A stretch of DNA of 36,572 bases from Prevotella sp. Lineage in GTDB: Bacteria; Bacteroidota; Bacteroidia; Bacteroidales; Bacteroidaceae. The translations under genes were made by a program, and so were the position numbers. The DNA is taken from assembly GCA_017941345.1 (NCBI GenBank), contig JAGAWQ010000009.1, positions 1 to 36,572 on the forward strand, given 5' to 3'. The notes below the pieces were generated by a model that was not told the origin of the DNA, did not search any database, and was given only the letters and a program-made list of their open reading frames with translations. Positions 5,941 through 15,120 of the stretch are shown piece by piece (positions within the stretch are counted from its first letter, which is position 1; the number at the start of each line of letters is the position of its first letter).

Positions 5941-8391
5941 ATGTACATGGATAATAAGAACAGGGCGTTCTCGATGATTGCCGATGTTGAAGGCGACTAC
6001 AGCGACCTGACAAGTTTTGAGATTCCAGACAGCATGCCTATTTTGGCTGTGCGAAATATCGTGTTGTTTCCAGGCGTCGTAACTCCCATCCTGATTGGCC
6101 GCGAGGCAAGCTTGTCGCTGATACGTAAAGCTGAAAAGACTGGTGGCCTGATTGGTGTGTTCACCCAGCGTGACCCCGATGTGGAATACCCCATCCGGTC
6201 AGACCTTCATGATATGGGGGTAAGTGCGAAAGTCATCAAGATACTGACGCTGCCCAACGGCAATGTGACCACAATAGTTCAGGGCATAAGCCGCATCCGG
6301 CTGATGGACCTGACGAAATACAAACCCTATCTTATGGGACATGTGGTTCCTGCCCCTGAGGATACTCCCGAGAAGCGCGACATGGAGTTTGCCACTGCTA
6401 TAGAGGACCTGCGCAACCAGACGGTCGAGTACATCCAGATGACCGACGAGATTCCCGAAGAGGCAGCCTTTGCCATCAAGAATGTGACCAACAACATCAT
6501 GGCGCTGAACTTCATCTGCTCTAATCTGCCATTCTCCATTAAGGAGAAAATGGCACTCCTGACGGTTGACTCCATCAAAGAGCGACTGTTCAATGCCATG
6601 CGTATCGTGAATCGCGAGATTAACCTGCAGACTCTGAAGCTGGATATCCGCAACAAGACGCGCGACGACATTGACGAGCAGCAGCGCAACTACTTCCTGC
6701 AGCAGCAGATTAAGAACCTGCAGGCTGAGATGGGCAACGAGAGCACTCCCGAGAAGAAGGAACTGCTGGAGAAAGCCAAGAAAAAGAAATGGCCGGAGGA
6801 AATACAGAAGTTCTTCTATAAGGAGGCTGAGAAACTGGACCAGCTGAACCAGAACTCGCCCGACTTCAACGTGCTGCTGAACTATCTGCAGACGCTGGTG
6901 AACCTGCCTTGGGGTGAATACACGAAGGACGACATGGACCTAAAGCGCGCCCAGAAAATACTGGACCGCGACCACTACGGCATGGAGAAGGTGAAGGAGC
7001 GCATCCTGGAATATATCGCCGTACTGTCGCTGCGTGGCGACCTGAAGTCGCCTATCCTCTGTCTCTACGGTCCTCCGGGAGTCGGTAAGACCTCGCTGGG
7101 CAAGTCGATTGCCGATGCGCTGAAGCGTAAGTACGTCCGCGTGTCGCTGGGTGGTCTGCACGACGAGGCTGAGATTCGCGGACATCGTCGCACCTACATC
7201 GGAGCGATGCCCGGACGTATCATCAAGAACATCCAGAAGGCTGGCTCGTCGAACCCCGTCTTCATTCTCGACGAGATAGACAAGGTGACGCAGAACACCC
7301 ACAACGGCGACCCTGCCTCAGCCCTGCTTGAGGTGTTGGACCCCGAGCAGAACGGTGCCTTCCACGACAACTATCTCGACGTAGACTACGACCTGTCGAA
7401 GGTGATGTTTATTGCCACCGCCAACAACTTAGGCACAATACCCCGTCCGCTGCTGGACCGTATGGAGATTATCGAGGTCAGCGGCTACATCACCGAGGAG
7501 AAGTACGAGATAGCCAAGCGCCACCTCATACCCAAGGAGAAGGAGAATACGGGCTTAAACGACAAGAAACTGACATTCAGCAAGCCTGCCATCGAGAAGA
7601 TTATCGAACAGTACACCCGCGAAAGTGGCGTGCGCCAGCTGGAGAAGCAAATCAATAAGGCGCTGCGCAAGATGGCTTTCAAGAAGGCCGAGAGCGGCAA
7701 GCTGCCTTACGAGAAGATTTCGCCTACGGAGATTGAAGACCTGCTGGGCAAGCCACCTTTCTATCGCGACATCTATCAGGGCAACAGCTACGCCGGTGTC
7801 GTCACCGGACTGGCATGGACCAGCGTAGGTGGTGAGATTCTGTTCATCGAGACCTCGCTGTCGAAGGGTAAGGGAGCCAAACTGACGCTGACGGGTAACC
7901 TGGGCGACGTCATGAAGGAGTCGGCAGTCATCGCATTGGAATATGTGAAGGCCCACGTCGACATGCTGGGCATCGACTACCGTATCTTCGACCATTGGAA
8001 CATACACATCCACGTGCCAGAGGGAGCTACTCCGAAGGACGGACCCTCTGCAGGTATCACCATCGCCACCAGCATCGCGTCGGCATTGACCCAACGTAAG
8101 GTGCGTAAGAACACGGCGATGACGGGTGAGATTACCCTGCGCGGAAAAGTGTTGCCCGTAGGTGGCATCAAAGAGAAGATTCTGGCTGCCAAACGTGCCG
8201 GTATCACCGACATCGTGATGTGCAAAGAGAACGAGAAGGACATCAACGAGATTCCCGAGATGTATCTGAAGGGCGTCACCTTCCACTATGTCGAGAACGT
8301 ACAGGACGTATGGCGTTTCGCGCTGACCGACGAGATTGTGGAGCATCCGCTCGACTTCACCATCGAAGAAGAGAAAGACGAGAAAAAATGA
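5941..8391 (+). CDS. lon: ATP-dependent protease Lon (LonA)
   Basis: A cytoplasmic AAA+ serine protease that degrades misfolded and regulatory proteins, 816 residues from this start. It has an N-terminal substrate domain (~25-225, [18 protein letters not shown]), a coiled-coil linker, Walker A GPPGVGKT from residue 377, Walker [11 protein letters not shown], and a C-terminal protease domain with the Ser703/Lys746 dyad ([14 protein letters not shown]). All key residues are present. The frame stays open upstream to 5797, but the promoter lies inside that extension. ATGs at 5923, 5941 and 5947 are possible; 5941 or 5947 leaves a 20-30 base leader with a purine-rich stretch, while 5923 would be nearly leaderless. 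The stop overlaps tgt by 4 bp. Confidence 0.95.
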   Translation: MYMDNKNRAFSMIADVEGDYSDLTSFEIPDSMPILAVRNIVLFPGVVTPILIGREASLSLIRKAEKTGGLIGVFTQRDPDVEYPIRSDLHDMGVSAKVIKILTLPNGNVTTIVQGISRIRLMDLTKYKPYLMGHVVPAPEDTPEKRDMEFATAIEDLRNQTVEYIQMTDEIPEEAAFAIKNVTNNIMALNFICSNLPFSIKEKMALLTVDSIKERLFNAMRIVNREINLQTLKLDIRNKTRDDIDEQQRNYFLQQQIKNLQAEMGNESTPEKKELLEKAKKKKWPEEIQKFFYKEAEKLDQLNQNSPDFNVLLNYLQTLVNLPWGEYTKDDMDLKRAQKILDRDHYGMEKVKERILEYIAVLSLRGDLKSPILCLYGPPGVGKTSLGKSIADALKRKYVRVSLGGLHDEAEIRGHRRTYIGAMPGRIIKNIQKAGSSNPVFILDEIDKVTQNTHNGDPASALLEVLDPEQNGAFHDNYLDVDYDLSKVMFIATANNLGTIPRPLLDRMEIIEVSGYITEEKYEIAKRHLIPKEKENTGLNDKKLTFSKPAIEKIIEQYTRESGVRQLEKQINKALRKMAFKKAESGKLPYEKISPTEIEDLLGKPPFYRDIYQGNSYAGVVTGLAWTSVGGEILFIETSLSKGKGAKLTLTGNLGDVMKESAVIALEYVKAHVDMLGIDYRIFDHWNIHIHVPEGATPKDGPSAGITIATSIASALTQRKVRKNTAMTGEITLRGKVLPVGGIKEKILAAKRAGITDIVMCKENEKDINEIPEMYLKGVTFHYVENVQDVWRFALTDEIVEHPLDFTIEEEKDEKK

Positions 8392-9515
8392 CGTTTGAAA
8401 TACAACATAACGATGCTGCATCGGATGCCCGTACCGGTCTGATTACGACTGATCACGGACAGATTAAGACGCCTATCTTCATGCCCGTAGGGACATGCGG
8501 GTCGGTAAAGGGTGTCCACTTCTCAGAACTGCGTGAACAGGTGAAGGCTCAGATTATTCTGGGCAACACCTACCATCTGTATCTGCGCCCTGGTCTTGAC
8601 ATCTTACGTAAGGCAGGTGGCCTGCACCAGTTCAACACGTGGGACCGTCCTATCCTGACGGACTCGGGCGGTTTTCAGGTCTTCTCGCTGACGGGTATTC
8701 GCAAGTTGCGCGAAGAAGGGTGCGAGTTCCAAAGTCACATCGACGGTTCGCGCCACATCTTCACCCCCGAAAACGTGATGGATACGGAGCGCATCATCGG
8801 TGCAGACATCATGATGGCCCTCGACGAATGTCCTCCAGGACAGAGCGACTACCAGTATGCCAAGAAGTCATTAGGACTGACGCAACGCTGGCTGGACCGT
8901 TGCATCAAACGCTTCAACGAGACGGAGCCCCTCTACGGCTACAAGCAGAGCCTTTTCCCCATCGTGCAGGGCTGTACCTATAAAGACCTCCGACAGGAAG
9001 CAGCCAAACACGTCGCTGACAAAGGTGCTGACGGTAATGCCATTGGCGGACTGGCTGTCGGCGAGCCTACCGAAGTAATGTACGAGATGATTGAGGTGGT
9101 CAACGAGATACTGCCCAAGGACAAGCCTCGCTATCTGATGGGCGTGGGAACACCGCAGAACATCCTGGAAGCTATTGAGCGCGGTGTCGACATGTTCGAC
9201 TGCGTGATGCCCACCCGCAACGGGCGTAATGCGATGCTCTTCACCTACGAGGGTACGATGAACATGCGCAACAAGAAATGGGAGGATGACTTCTCGCCCA
9301 TCGACCCCGACGGCTGTGAGATTGACCGCATCCACTCGAAAGCCTACCTGCACCACCTGTTCAAGGCGCAGGAGCTGCTGGCCATGCAGATAGCCTCGAT
9401 ACACAATCTGGCCTTCTATCTGCGACTGGTTACTGATGCCCGCCAACACATCGAGCAGGGCGACTTTGTAGCATGGAAGCGCTCAGTAATTGAGAGTCTG
9501 GGACGCAGACTCTAA
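8388..9515 (+). CDS. tgt: Queuine/preQ1 tRNA-ribosyltransferase (tRNA-guanine transglycosylase)
   Basis: This enzyme exchanges guanine-34 in the wobble position of GUN-anticodon tRNAs for preQ1, the start of queuosine formation. It has 375 residues, the normal length. The active-site segments ILTDSGGFQVFSL, GGLAVGEP and FDCVMPTRNGRNA (which contains the catalytic aspartate) are intact. The usual C-terminal zinc site CxCxxC...H is not: the region reads PIDPDGCEIDRIHSKAYL, with a single cysteine, although the later histidine (IASIHNLAF) remains. I recall Bacteroidota Tgt proteins generally lacking these cysteines, so this is probably lineage-wide. The ATG at 8388 overlaps the lon stop (ATGA); an in-frame extension to 8220 lies wholly within lon and is not the start. 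Confidence 0.95.
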   Translation: MTFEIQHNDAASDARTGLITTDHGQIKTPIFMPVGTCGSVKGVHFSELREQVKAQIILGNTYHLYLRPGLDILRKAGGLHQFNTWDRPILTDSGGFQVFSLTGIRKLREEGCEFQSHIDGSRHIFTPENVMDTERIIGADIMMALDECPPGQSDYQYAKKSLGLTQRWLDRCIKRFNETEPLYGYKQSLFPIVQGCTYKDLRQEAAKHVADKGADGNAIGGLAVGEPTEVMYEMIEVVNEILPKDKPRYLMGVGTPQNILEAIERGVDMFDCVMPTRNGRNAMLFTYEGTMNMRNKKWEDDFSPIDPDGCEIDRIHSKAYLHHLFKAQELLAMQIASIHNLAFYLRLVTDARQHIEQGDFVAWKRSVIESLGRRL

Positions 9516-9546
9516 ATGAGAAATGAAAGAAATGAAAGAAATGAGT
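9514..9546. repeat. Left arm of a 33-nt inverted repeat, 9-base period (GAAATGAAA)n
   Basis: Three tandem GAAATGAAA-like units follow the tgt stop and run into the start of the permease gene. The stretch matches the reverse complement of 9631-9663 at 30 of 33 positions. Confidence 0.75.
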
Positions 9547-10749
9547 AATGTAAATGAAAATATGAAGAAATGGATTTGCCGTCTATGGCAGATGCTGTGC
9601 ACCGCTTATCAATGGGGGCGACAGCATTTCATTCATTTCTTTCATTCCTTTCATTTCTCATTCCTGAAAAGGCTCGACTGGTACATCATCAACAAGTTCA
9701 TCGGCACCTACTTCTTCGCCATCATCCTGATTATCTCTATCTCTATCGTCTTCGACGTCAACGAGAATCTGGCCAAGTTTACGAACTACAATGCACCTTT
9801 GAGAGCTATTGTGTTCGACTACTATGCCAACTTCGTACCCTACTTTGCCAACCTCTTCTCCCCATTGTTTGTCTTCATTGCCGTCATCTTCTTCACATCA
9901 AAGCTGGCAGGCAACTCCGAAATCATCTCGATGCTGGCCTGCGGCATGAGTTTCAAGCGTTTGTTGCGCCCCTACCTCATCTCAGCAGCTTTCATAGCAG
10001 CCCTTAACTTCTATCTCGGCTCGTACGTTATCCCCAAGGGAACGGTAGTACGCCACGATTTCGAATCGCTATACAAGAATAACCAGAAGAACACGTCGGC
10101 ATCAAACATCCAGCTGATGGTCGACAAAGGTGTGGTGGCCTACATCTCGCAATACGACGACATCCGTAAGACGGGCTACGGCTTTGCACTCTATAAGTTT
10201 GAGAACAAGAAGATGGTTTCGCAGATGAATGCCAACGTCATCCAGTACGACACCATCTCCGACGCCCGCTACCATTGGAAGGCGCGTAACTACAAGATTC
10301 GCACGCTGAAGGGTATGCGCGAACAGATTACCAGCGGTTCGGAGATAGACACGCTGATACAGATGGAACCAATGGACCTCGTCTTCTCTAAGGGGCAGCA
10401 GGAAACATTCACGTCGCCTGAGTTGAAACGGTATATCTCGAAACAGCAGTCAAGAGGCTCGTCGAATGTGGTGCAGTATGAAGTGGAATACCACAAGCGC
10501 ATCGCCTCCTCGTTTGCCTCGTTCATTCTGACCATCATCGGTGTATCGTTGTCGTCGCGTAAGCGCAAGGGCGGCATGGGCATGTATCTGGGTATCGGTC
10601 TGGCGCTGTCGTTCACCTACATTCTGCTGCAGACGGTCTGCGCCACCTTCGCCATCAATGCCGACACGCCGCCAATGCTAGCAGCCTGGATTCCAAACAT
10701 TCTATATTCATTCATCGCCTATTTCTGTTATAGGCAAGCACCGAATTAA
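9523..10749 (+). CDS. LptF/LptG-family permease (YjgP/YjgQ)
   Basis: An inner-membrane subunit of the ABC machine that extracts lipopolysaccharide and passes it to the periplasmic Lpt bridge. Multiple hydrophobic helices are seen: ~66-88, ~108-132, ~150-170, then a periplasmic domain, then ~340-360 and ~370-400. The family core begins at LKRLDWYIINKFIGTYFF (residue ~47); relatives usually start just before this point. Here about 46 extra residues precede it, encoded by a 9-base-period inverted repeat and the DNA between its arms. Possible starts are 9523, 9532, 9541, 9562 (MKKWICRLWQ) and 9592; I chose the first. Sequence alone does not separate LptF from LptG. It lies 7 bases after tgt. Confidence 0.88.
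   Translation: MKEMKEMSNVNENMKKWICRLWQMLCTAYQWGRQHFIHFFHSFHFSFLKRLDWYIINKFIGTYFFAIILIISISIVFDVNENLAKFTNYNAPLRAIVFDYYANFVPYFANLFSPLFVFIAVIFFTSKLAGNSEIISMLACGMSFKRLLRPYLISAAFIAALNFYLGSYVIPKGTVVRHDFESLYKNNQKNTSASNIQLMVDKGVVAYISQYDDIRKTGYGFALYKFENKKMVSQMNANVIQYDTISDARYHWKARNYKIRTLKGMREQITSGSEIDTLIQMEPMDLVFSKGQQETFTSPELKRYISKQQSRGSSNVVQYEVEYHKRIASSFASFILTIIGVSLSSRKRKGGMGMYLGIGLALSFTYILLQTVCATFAINADTPPMLAAWIPNILYSFIAYFCYRQAPN
9625..9663. repeat. Right arm of the inverted repeat, 9-base period (CATTTCTTT)n, inside the permease gene
   Basis: Four units, CATTTCATT, CATTTCTTT, CATTCCTTT and CATTTCTCA, run from 9625 to 9660. They encode the odd stretch HFIHFFHSFHFSF just before the conserved family core. 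Confidence 0.75.
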
Positions 10750-10768
10750 GGTAAAAGATAAAAGGTAA
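10748..10768. repeat. Heptad tract AAGGTAA/AAGATAA/AAGGTAA between the permease and helicase genes
   Basis: Three 7-base units fill nearly the whole 23-base gap. The first supplies the last two bases of the permease TAA stop and the tract ends 4 bases before the helicase GTG. Confidence 0.65.
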
Positions 10769-10772
10769 AAAA

Positions 10773-12050
<1,278 letters not shown>

Positions 12051-12104
12051 ACATTTTTAAGAAAAATAAACAGCCGTCGGAGAACAACGAGCCGATATTT
12101 TTCG

Positions 12105-12112
12105 TAACTTTG
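12105..12112 (+). promoter_or_regulatory. -7 promoter element of rpoD (TAACTTTG)
   Basis: TAACTTTG is preceded by TTTTTCG and followed by CACC. No clear -33 TTTG is present at 19-20 bp. An 8-bp inverted repeat flanks it: AAACAGCC (12068-12075) and GGCTGTTT (12126-12133). A 12-bp palindrome GCCTTTAAAGGC (12117-12128) sits at the expected transcription start. Confidence 0.6.
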
Positions 12113-12143
12113 CACCGCCTTTAAAGGCTGTTTGTATTATAGG

Positions 12144-12160
12144 CGCCTGATTTTCAGGCG
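12144..12160 (+). promoter_or_regulatory. Hairpin in the rpoD leader
   Basis: CGCCTGA-TTT-TCAGGCG, a perfect 7-bp stem with a 3-base loop, lies 28 bases before the rpoD ATG in a leader of about 70 bases. No T-run follows, so it is not a terminator. A role in leader stability or translation is only a guess. Confidence 0.45.
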
Positions 12161-12188
12161 GTTAAGGTTATTAGAGAAGTATTTCAAG

Positions 12189-13061
12189 ATGAGACAATTA
12201 AAGATTCAGAAGAGTATTACGAATCGCTCAAGTGAAGCGCTGGATAAGTATCTGGTGGAAATCGGCCGTGCGCCTCTGATTAGCATCGATGAAGAAATCG
12301 AGCTGGCTCAGAAGATACGCAAGGGCGGTCCTGAAGGCGAGCGTGCCAAGGACAAGTTGGTGACAGCCAACCTGCGATTCGTAGTATCCGTTGCCAAGCA
12401 GTATCAGCATCAGGGACTGACGCTTACTGACTTGATTGACGAGGGTAACATTGGCCTAATCAAGGCTGCACAGAAGTTCGACGAGACTCGTGGTTTCAAA
12501 TTTATTTCATACGCGGTATGGTGGATTCGTCAGTCCATCCTGCAGGCTATTGCCGAGCAAAGCCGCATTGTTCGTCTGCCCCTTAATCAGGTAGGCAGCC
12601 TGAATAAGATTAGTCATGAGATTAACCGTTTCGAGCAAGAGTTCCAGCGCCACCCTTCTGTTTCTGAATTGAGCGACGCCACCAATATGGACGAGGAGAA
12701 GATAGCCCAGTCCATGCAGGCTGACAGTCACCACGTCTCTATTGATGCTCCTTTCCAGGATGGCGAGGACAACTGCATGCTCGACGTGATGGCCTCTGGC
12801 GACGATTCCCGTACCGACCGTCAGGTAGACCATGAGTCGATGGCTCAGGAACTTAACACCGTACTTCAGAAAGTGCTCAAGGACCGTGAGATTACCATTA
12901 TCCGCGAGTGTTTCGGTATTGGTTGCCACGAGAAAGGACTTGAGGAAATTGGTGACCAGCTGGGTCTCACCCGCGAGCGTGTCCGTCAAATCCGTGAGAA
13001 GAGCATTGCCAAGCTCCGCGACTCCGGTAATGCACGTATTTTGATGAAATATTTGGGCTAA
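12189..13061 (+). CDS. rpoD: Primary sigma factor of RNA polymerase, short Bacteroidota type
   Basis: This 290-residue protein directs RNA polymerase to housekeeping promoters. It lacks the long region 1.1 and non-conserved insert of E. coli sigma-70, as Bacteroidales sigma factors do. Region 1.2 is at ~15-45 (DKYLVEIGRAPLISIDEEIE), region 2 at ~60-130 (DLIDEGNIGLIKAAQKFDET, then the KFISYAVWWIRQSI -10 binding helix), region 3 at ~140-215 and region 4 at ~225-285 (LEEIGDQLGLTRERVRQIRE). The ATG at 12189 gives the standard MRQLKIQKS N-terminus. An in-frame start at 12132 would place the leader hairpin inside coding sequence and is rejected. It probably recognises the TTTG/TAnnTTTG promoters seen throughout. 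Confidence 0.95.
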   Translation: MRQLKIQKSITNRSSEALDKYLVEIGRAPLISIDEEIELAQKIRKGGPEGERAKDKLVTANLRFVVSVAKQYQHQGLTLTDLIDEGNIGLIKAAQKFDETRGFKFISYAVWWIRQSILQAIAEQSRIVRLPLNQVGSLNKISHEINRFEQEFQRHPSVSELSDATNMDEEKIAQSMQADSHHVSIDAPFQDGEDNCMLDVMASGDDSRTDRQVDHESMAQELNTVLQKVLKDREITIIRECFGIGCHEKGLEEIGDQLGLTRERVRQIREKSIAKLRDSGNARILMKYLG

Positions 13062-13065
13062 AAGT

Positions 13066-13096
13066 TTTGCGGCTCCAAAAATTATTTGTACTTTTG
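13066..13096 (+). promoter_or_regulatory. Promoter of the DUF5686 gene (TTTG-N19-TACTTTTG)
   Basis: TTTG (13066-13069) and TACTTTTG (13089-13096) have perfect 19-bp spacing. The -7 box ends only 5 bases before the GTG start, so the transcript should begin at or within a base or two of the start codon. Confidence 0.7.
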
Positions 13097-13101
13097 GGGT
13101 C

Positions 13102-15120
13102 GTGAATCGTAAACTGCACATCCTCATACTGACGCTGGGCATGGTCACATTCATGCCCAGCATTTGTTTTGCTCGCGACAGGTCAGTCGACTCGTTGGTG
13201 CTTTTCCGCGTATGGAACTACGCGAAGAATCACCCGTCGACCACAGAAGAAGTCGTGAAGAATGTGTATATGTCGTATACGTTCAAGGTAAACCGCCGCA
13301 ACCCTACCCTCTTCCTTATCCCCACCATGTATTCCATCGCCAAGGGAGATAGGGAGTTCGTCGGTGAGTCTTACTATAAAATGCGGTTCCACAACGCCTT
13401 CCAATACGACATACGTCGTCAGGTGCTCTGCGGTACTGTTCCGCATAACCGTAGCGTCATGCCCAGCATATTTGAATACGCCACACCAGACCTGTATAAC
13501 GAGACGCTGTACCAGGGGAAGATTCTCTCACCTTTCTACTATTCCAACCGTTACTTCTACAAATACCGCGTCACACCTGTCAACAGTCGGCTCTTCATCG
13601 TTCGATTCCGCCCGCGCACCAATAACACGCAAATGATAAAAGGCTATGCCTTTGTCGATTTGGAAAATGGCTGCATCAACACATGCCAGTTCGATGCCGA
13701 GTTCGATATGATATCGTTCAATGTGACAGTCGCCATGAATACTGGCGACAAGCGTATTGTTGTACCTGAGCGTTGTACTACCGAGGCTAAGTTCAACTTC
13801 ATGGGCAATAAGATTAGCACCAAATGCCGGGCATTCTATAGCTGCCCCACAACGCTCCCCGACTCAGTAGACAATGTGGAAGACCGCGCGCTCATGGAAA
13901 CGCTCCGTCCCAACCTATTGCCTGCCACCGAACAGGAAATCTACGACAACTACGACCGTGAAGACTCTATCGCTATCACTGAGAATGCTGCCGACACCTT
14001 GGAGCATAAGCGTAGCTTTAGTGATTTCCTTTGGGACAACATTGGCTACAACCTCATCAACAGCACCCATGCTTATGCCGGGCCAGCATATCTGCGCATC
14101 TCGCCCCTGCTCAACCCTCTCTATTTTGGTTATAGTCAGGGACGTGGCCTTTCCTATAAACTGGACATCGGTCTGCGCTATAGTTTCAACGCCCACCGTT
14201 ATCTGACGCTGGAGCCTCGGTTGGGTTATAACTTCAAGAACAAGCAGTTCTATTATAACGCCCCGCTCCGCATGACGTATAACCCCAAGCGCAACGGTTA
14301 TGTAGAGATGACATGGGCCAATGGCAACCGCACCAATCATGCTGCTTTGGTCGAAGACATCCAGGAGAAGGAAGGGCTCGAATTCGAGGTTCCCGAGTTC
14401 AGGGATGAAATCTTCCAGCTGGTCAACAATGTGGAAGCCTTCGACTGGGTTGAAGTCAAGACGGGTCTCGTCTACCACCGTCGTCGTTCCACGAACCGCC
14501 AACTGATGAAGAGCCTTGGCTTTGAAGACGAGTATCAGAGTTTTGCACCCCTGCTGTCGCTGCATTTTAAGCCTTGGCAGTCGAGGGGACCTATGCTGAC
14601 AGCTAACTACGAGCGTAGCTTTCTGAATGTCATGCAGTCCAATCTCGACTATGAGCGCTGGGAGTTTGACCTCTCCTACAAACATAAGATGAAAAGCATG
14701 CGTGCCATTAACTTCCGCGCCGGCACAGGATTCTACTCCCAGCGCGGCACCGACTACTTCGTCGACTTCGATAATTTCCGCGACAACAACCTGCCTACGG
14801 GTTGGGATGATGACTGGACGGGCCAGTTCCAATTGGTCGACTCCCGTTGGTATAATGAGTCCAACTACTACGTGCGCGGCAACTTCTCGTTCGAGTCACC
14901 CCTGTTGGCGCTCACATGGGTTCCGCTGGTCGGCAGGGTTATCGAGATGGAGCGTGTCTACATCAGCGCCCTGTCCATTCAGCACACCCGTCCTTACTTC
15001 GAGTTGGGCTACGGCTTCAGTACGCGTTATTTTTCTACAGGTCTCTTTGCCAGTTTCCTGGGCACCGAATACCAGAAATTCGGTTTCAAATTCACCGTTG
15101 AACTATTCCGGCGATGGTAA
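13102..15120 (+). CDS. DUF5686-family outer-membrane beta-barrel protein
   Basis: This 672-residue protein has a signal peptide (~1-24, MNRKLHILILTLGMVTFMPS then ICFA), a periplasmic N-terminal half and many amphipathic beta-strands from ~320 ending in an aromatic residue (FTVELFRRW). This fits an outer-membrane barrel of the DUF5686 type, whose function is not known to me. It lacks the carboxypeptidase-regulatory domain that many relatives carry at the N-terminus. The start is GTG at 13102; the next in-frame ATG (13141) would cut the signal peptide short. It overlaps the next gene, addA, by 7 bp, an odd pairing of an envelope protein with DNA repair enzymes. Confidence 0.78.
   Translation: MNRKLHILILTLGMVTFMPSICFARDRSVDSLVLFRVWNYAKNHPSTTEEVVKNVYMSYTFKVNRRNPTLFLIPTMYSIAKGDREFVGESYYKMRFHNAFQYDIRRQVLCGTVPHNRSVMPSIFEYATPDLYNETLYQGKILSPFYYSNRYFYKYRVTPVNSRLFIVRFRPRTNNTQMIKGYAFVDLENGCINTCQFDAEFDMISFNVTVAMNTGDKRIVVPERCTTEAKFNFMGNKISTKCRAFYSCPTTLPDSVDNVEDRALMETLRPNLLPATEQEIYDNYDREDSIAITENAADTLEHKRSFSDFLWDNIGYNLINSTHAYAGPAYLRISPLLNPLYFGYSQGRGLSYKLDIGLRYSFNAHRYLTLEPRLGYNFKNKQFYYNAPLRMTYNPKRNGYVEMTWANGNRTNHAALVEDIQEKEGLEFEVPEFRDEIFQLVNNVEAFDWVEVKTGLVYHRRRSTNRQLMKSLGFEDEYQSFAPLLSLHFKPWQSRGPMLTANYERSFLNVMQSNLDYERWEFDLSYKHKMKSMRAINFRAGTGFYSQRGTDYFVDFDNFRDNNLPTGWDDDWTGQFQLVDSRWYNESNYYVRGNFSFESPLLALTWVPLVGRVIEMERVYISALSIQHTRPYFELGYGFSTRYFSTGLFASFLGTEYQKFGFKFTVELFRRW

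Noticed and set aside
12061-12104. Terminator after the DEAD-box helicase gene
   Set aside because: TCGG...CCGA followed by TATTTTT gives only a 4-5 bp stem overlapping the rpoD promoter; too weak to call.
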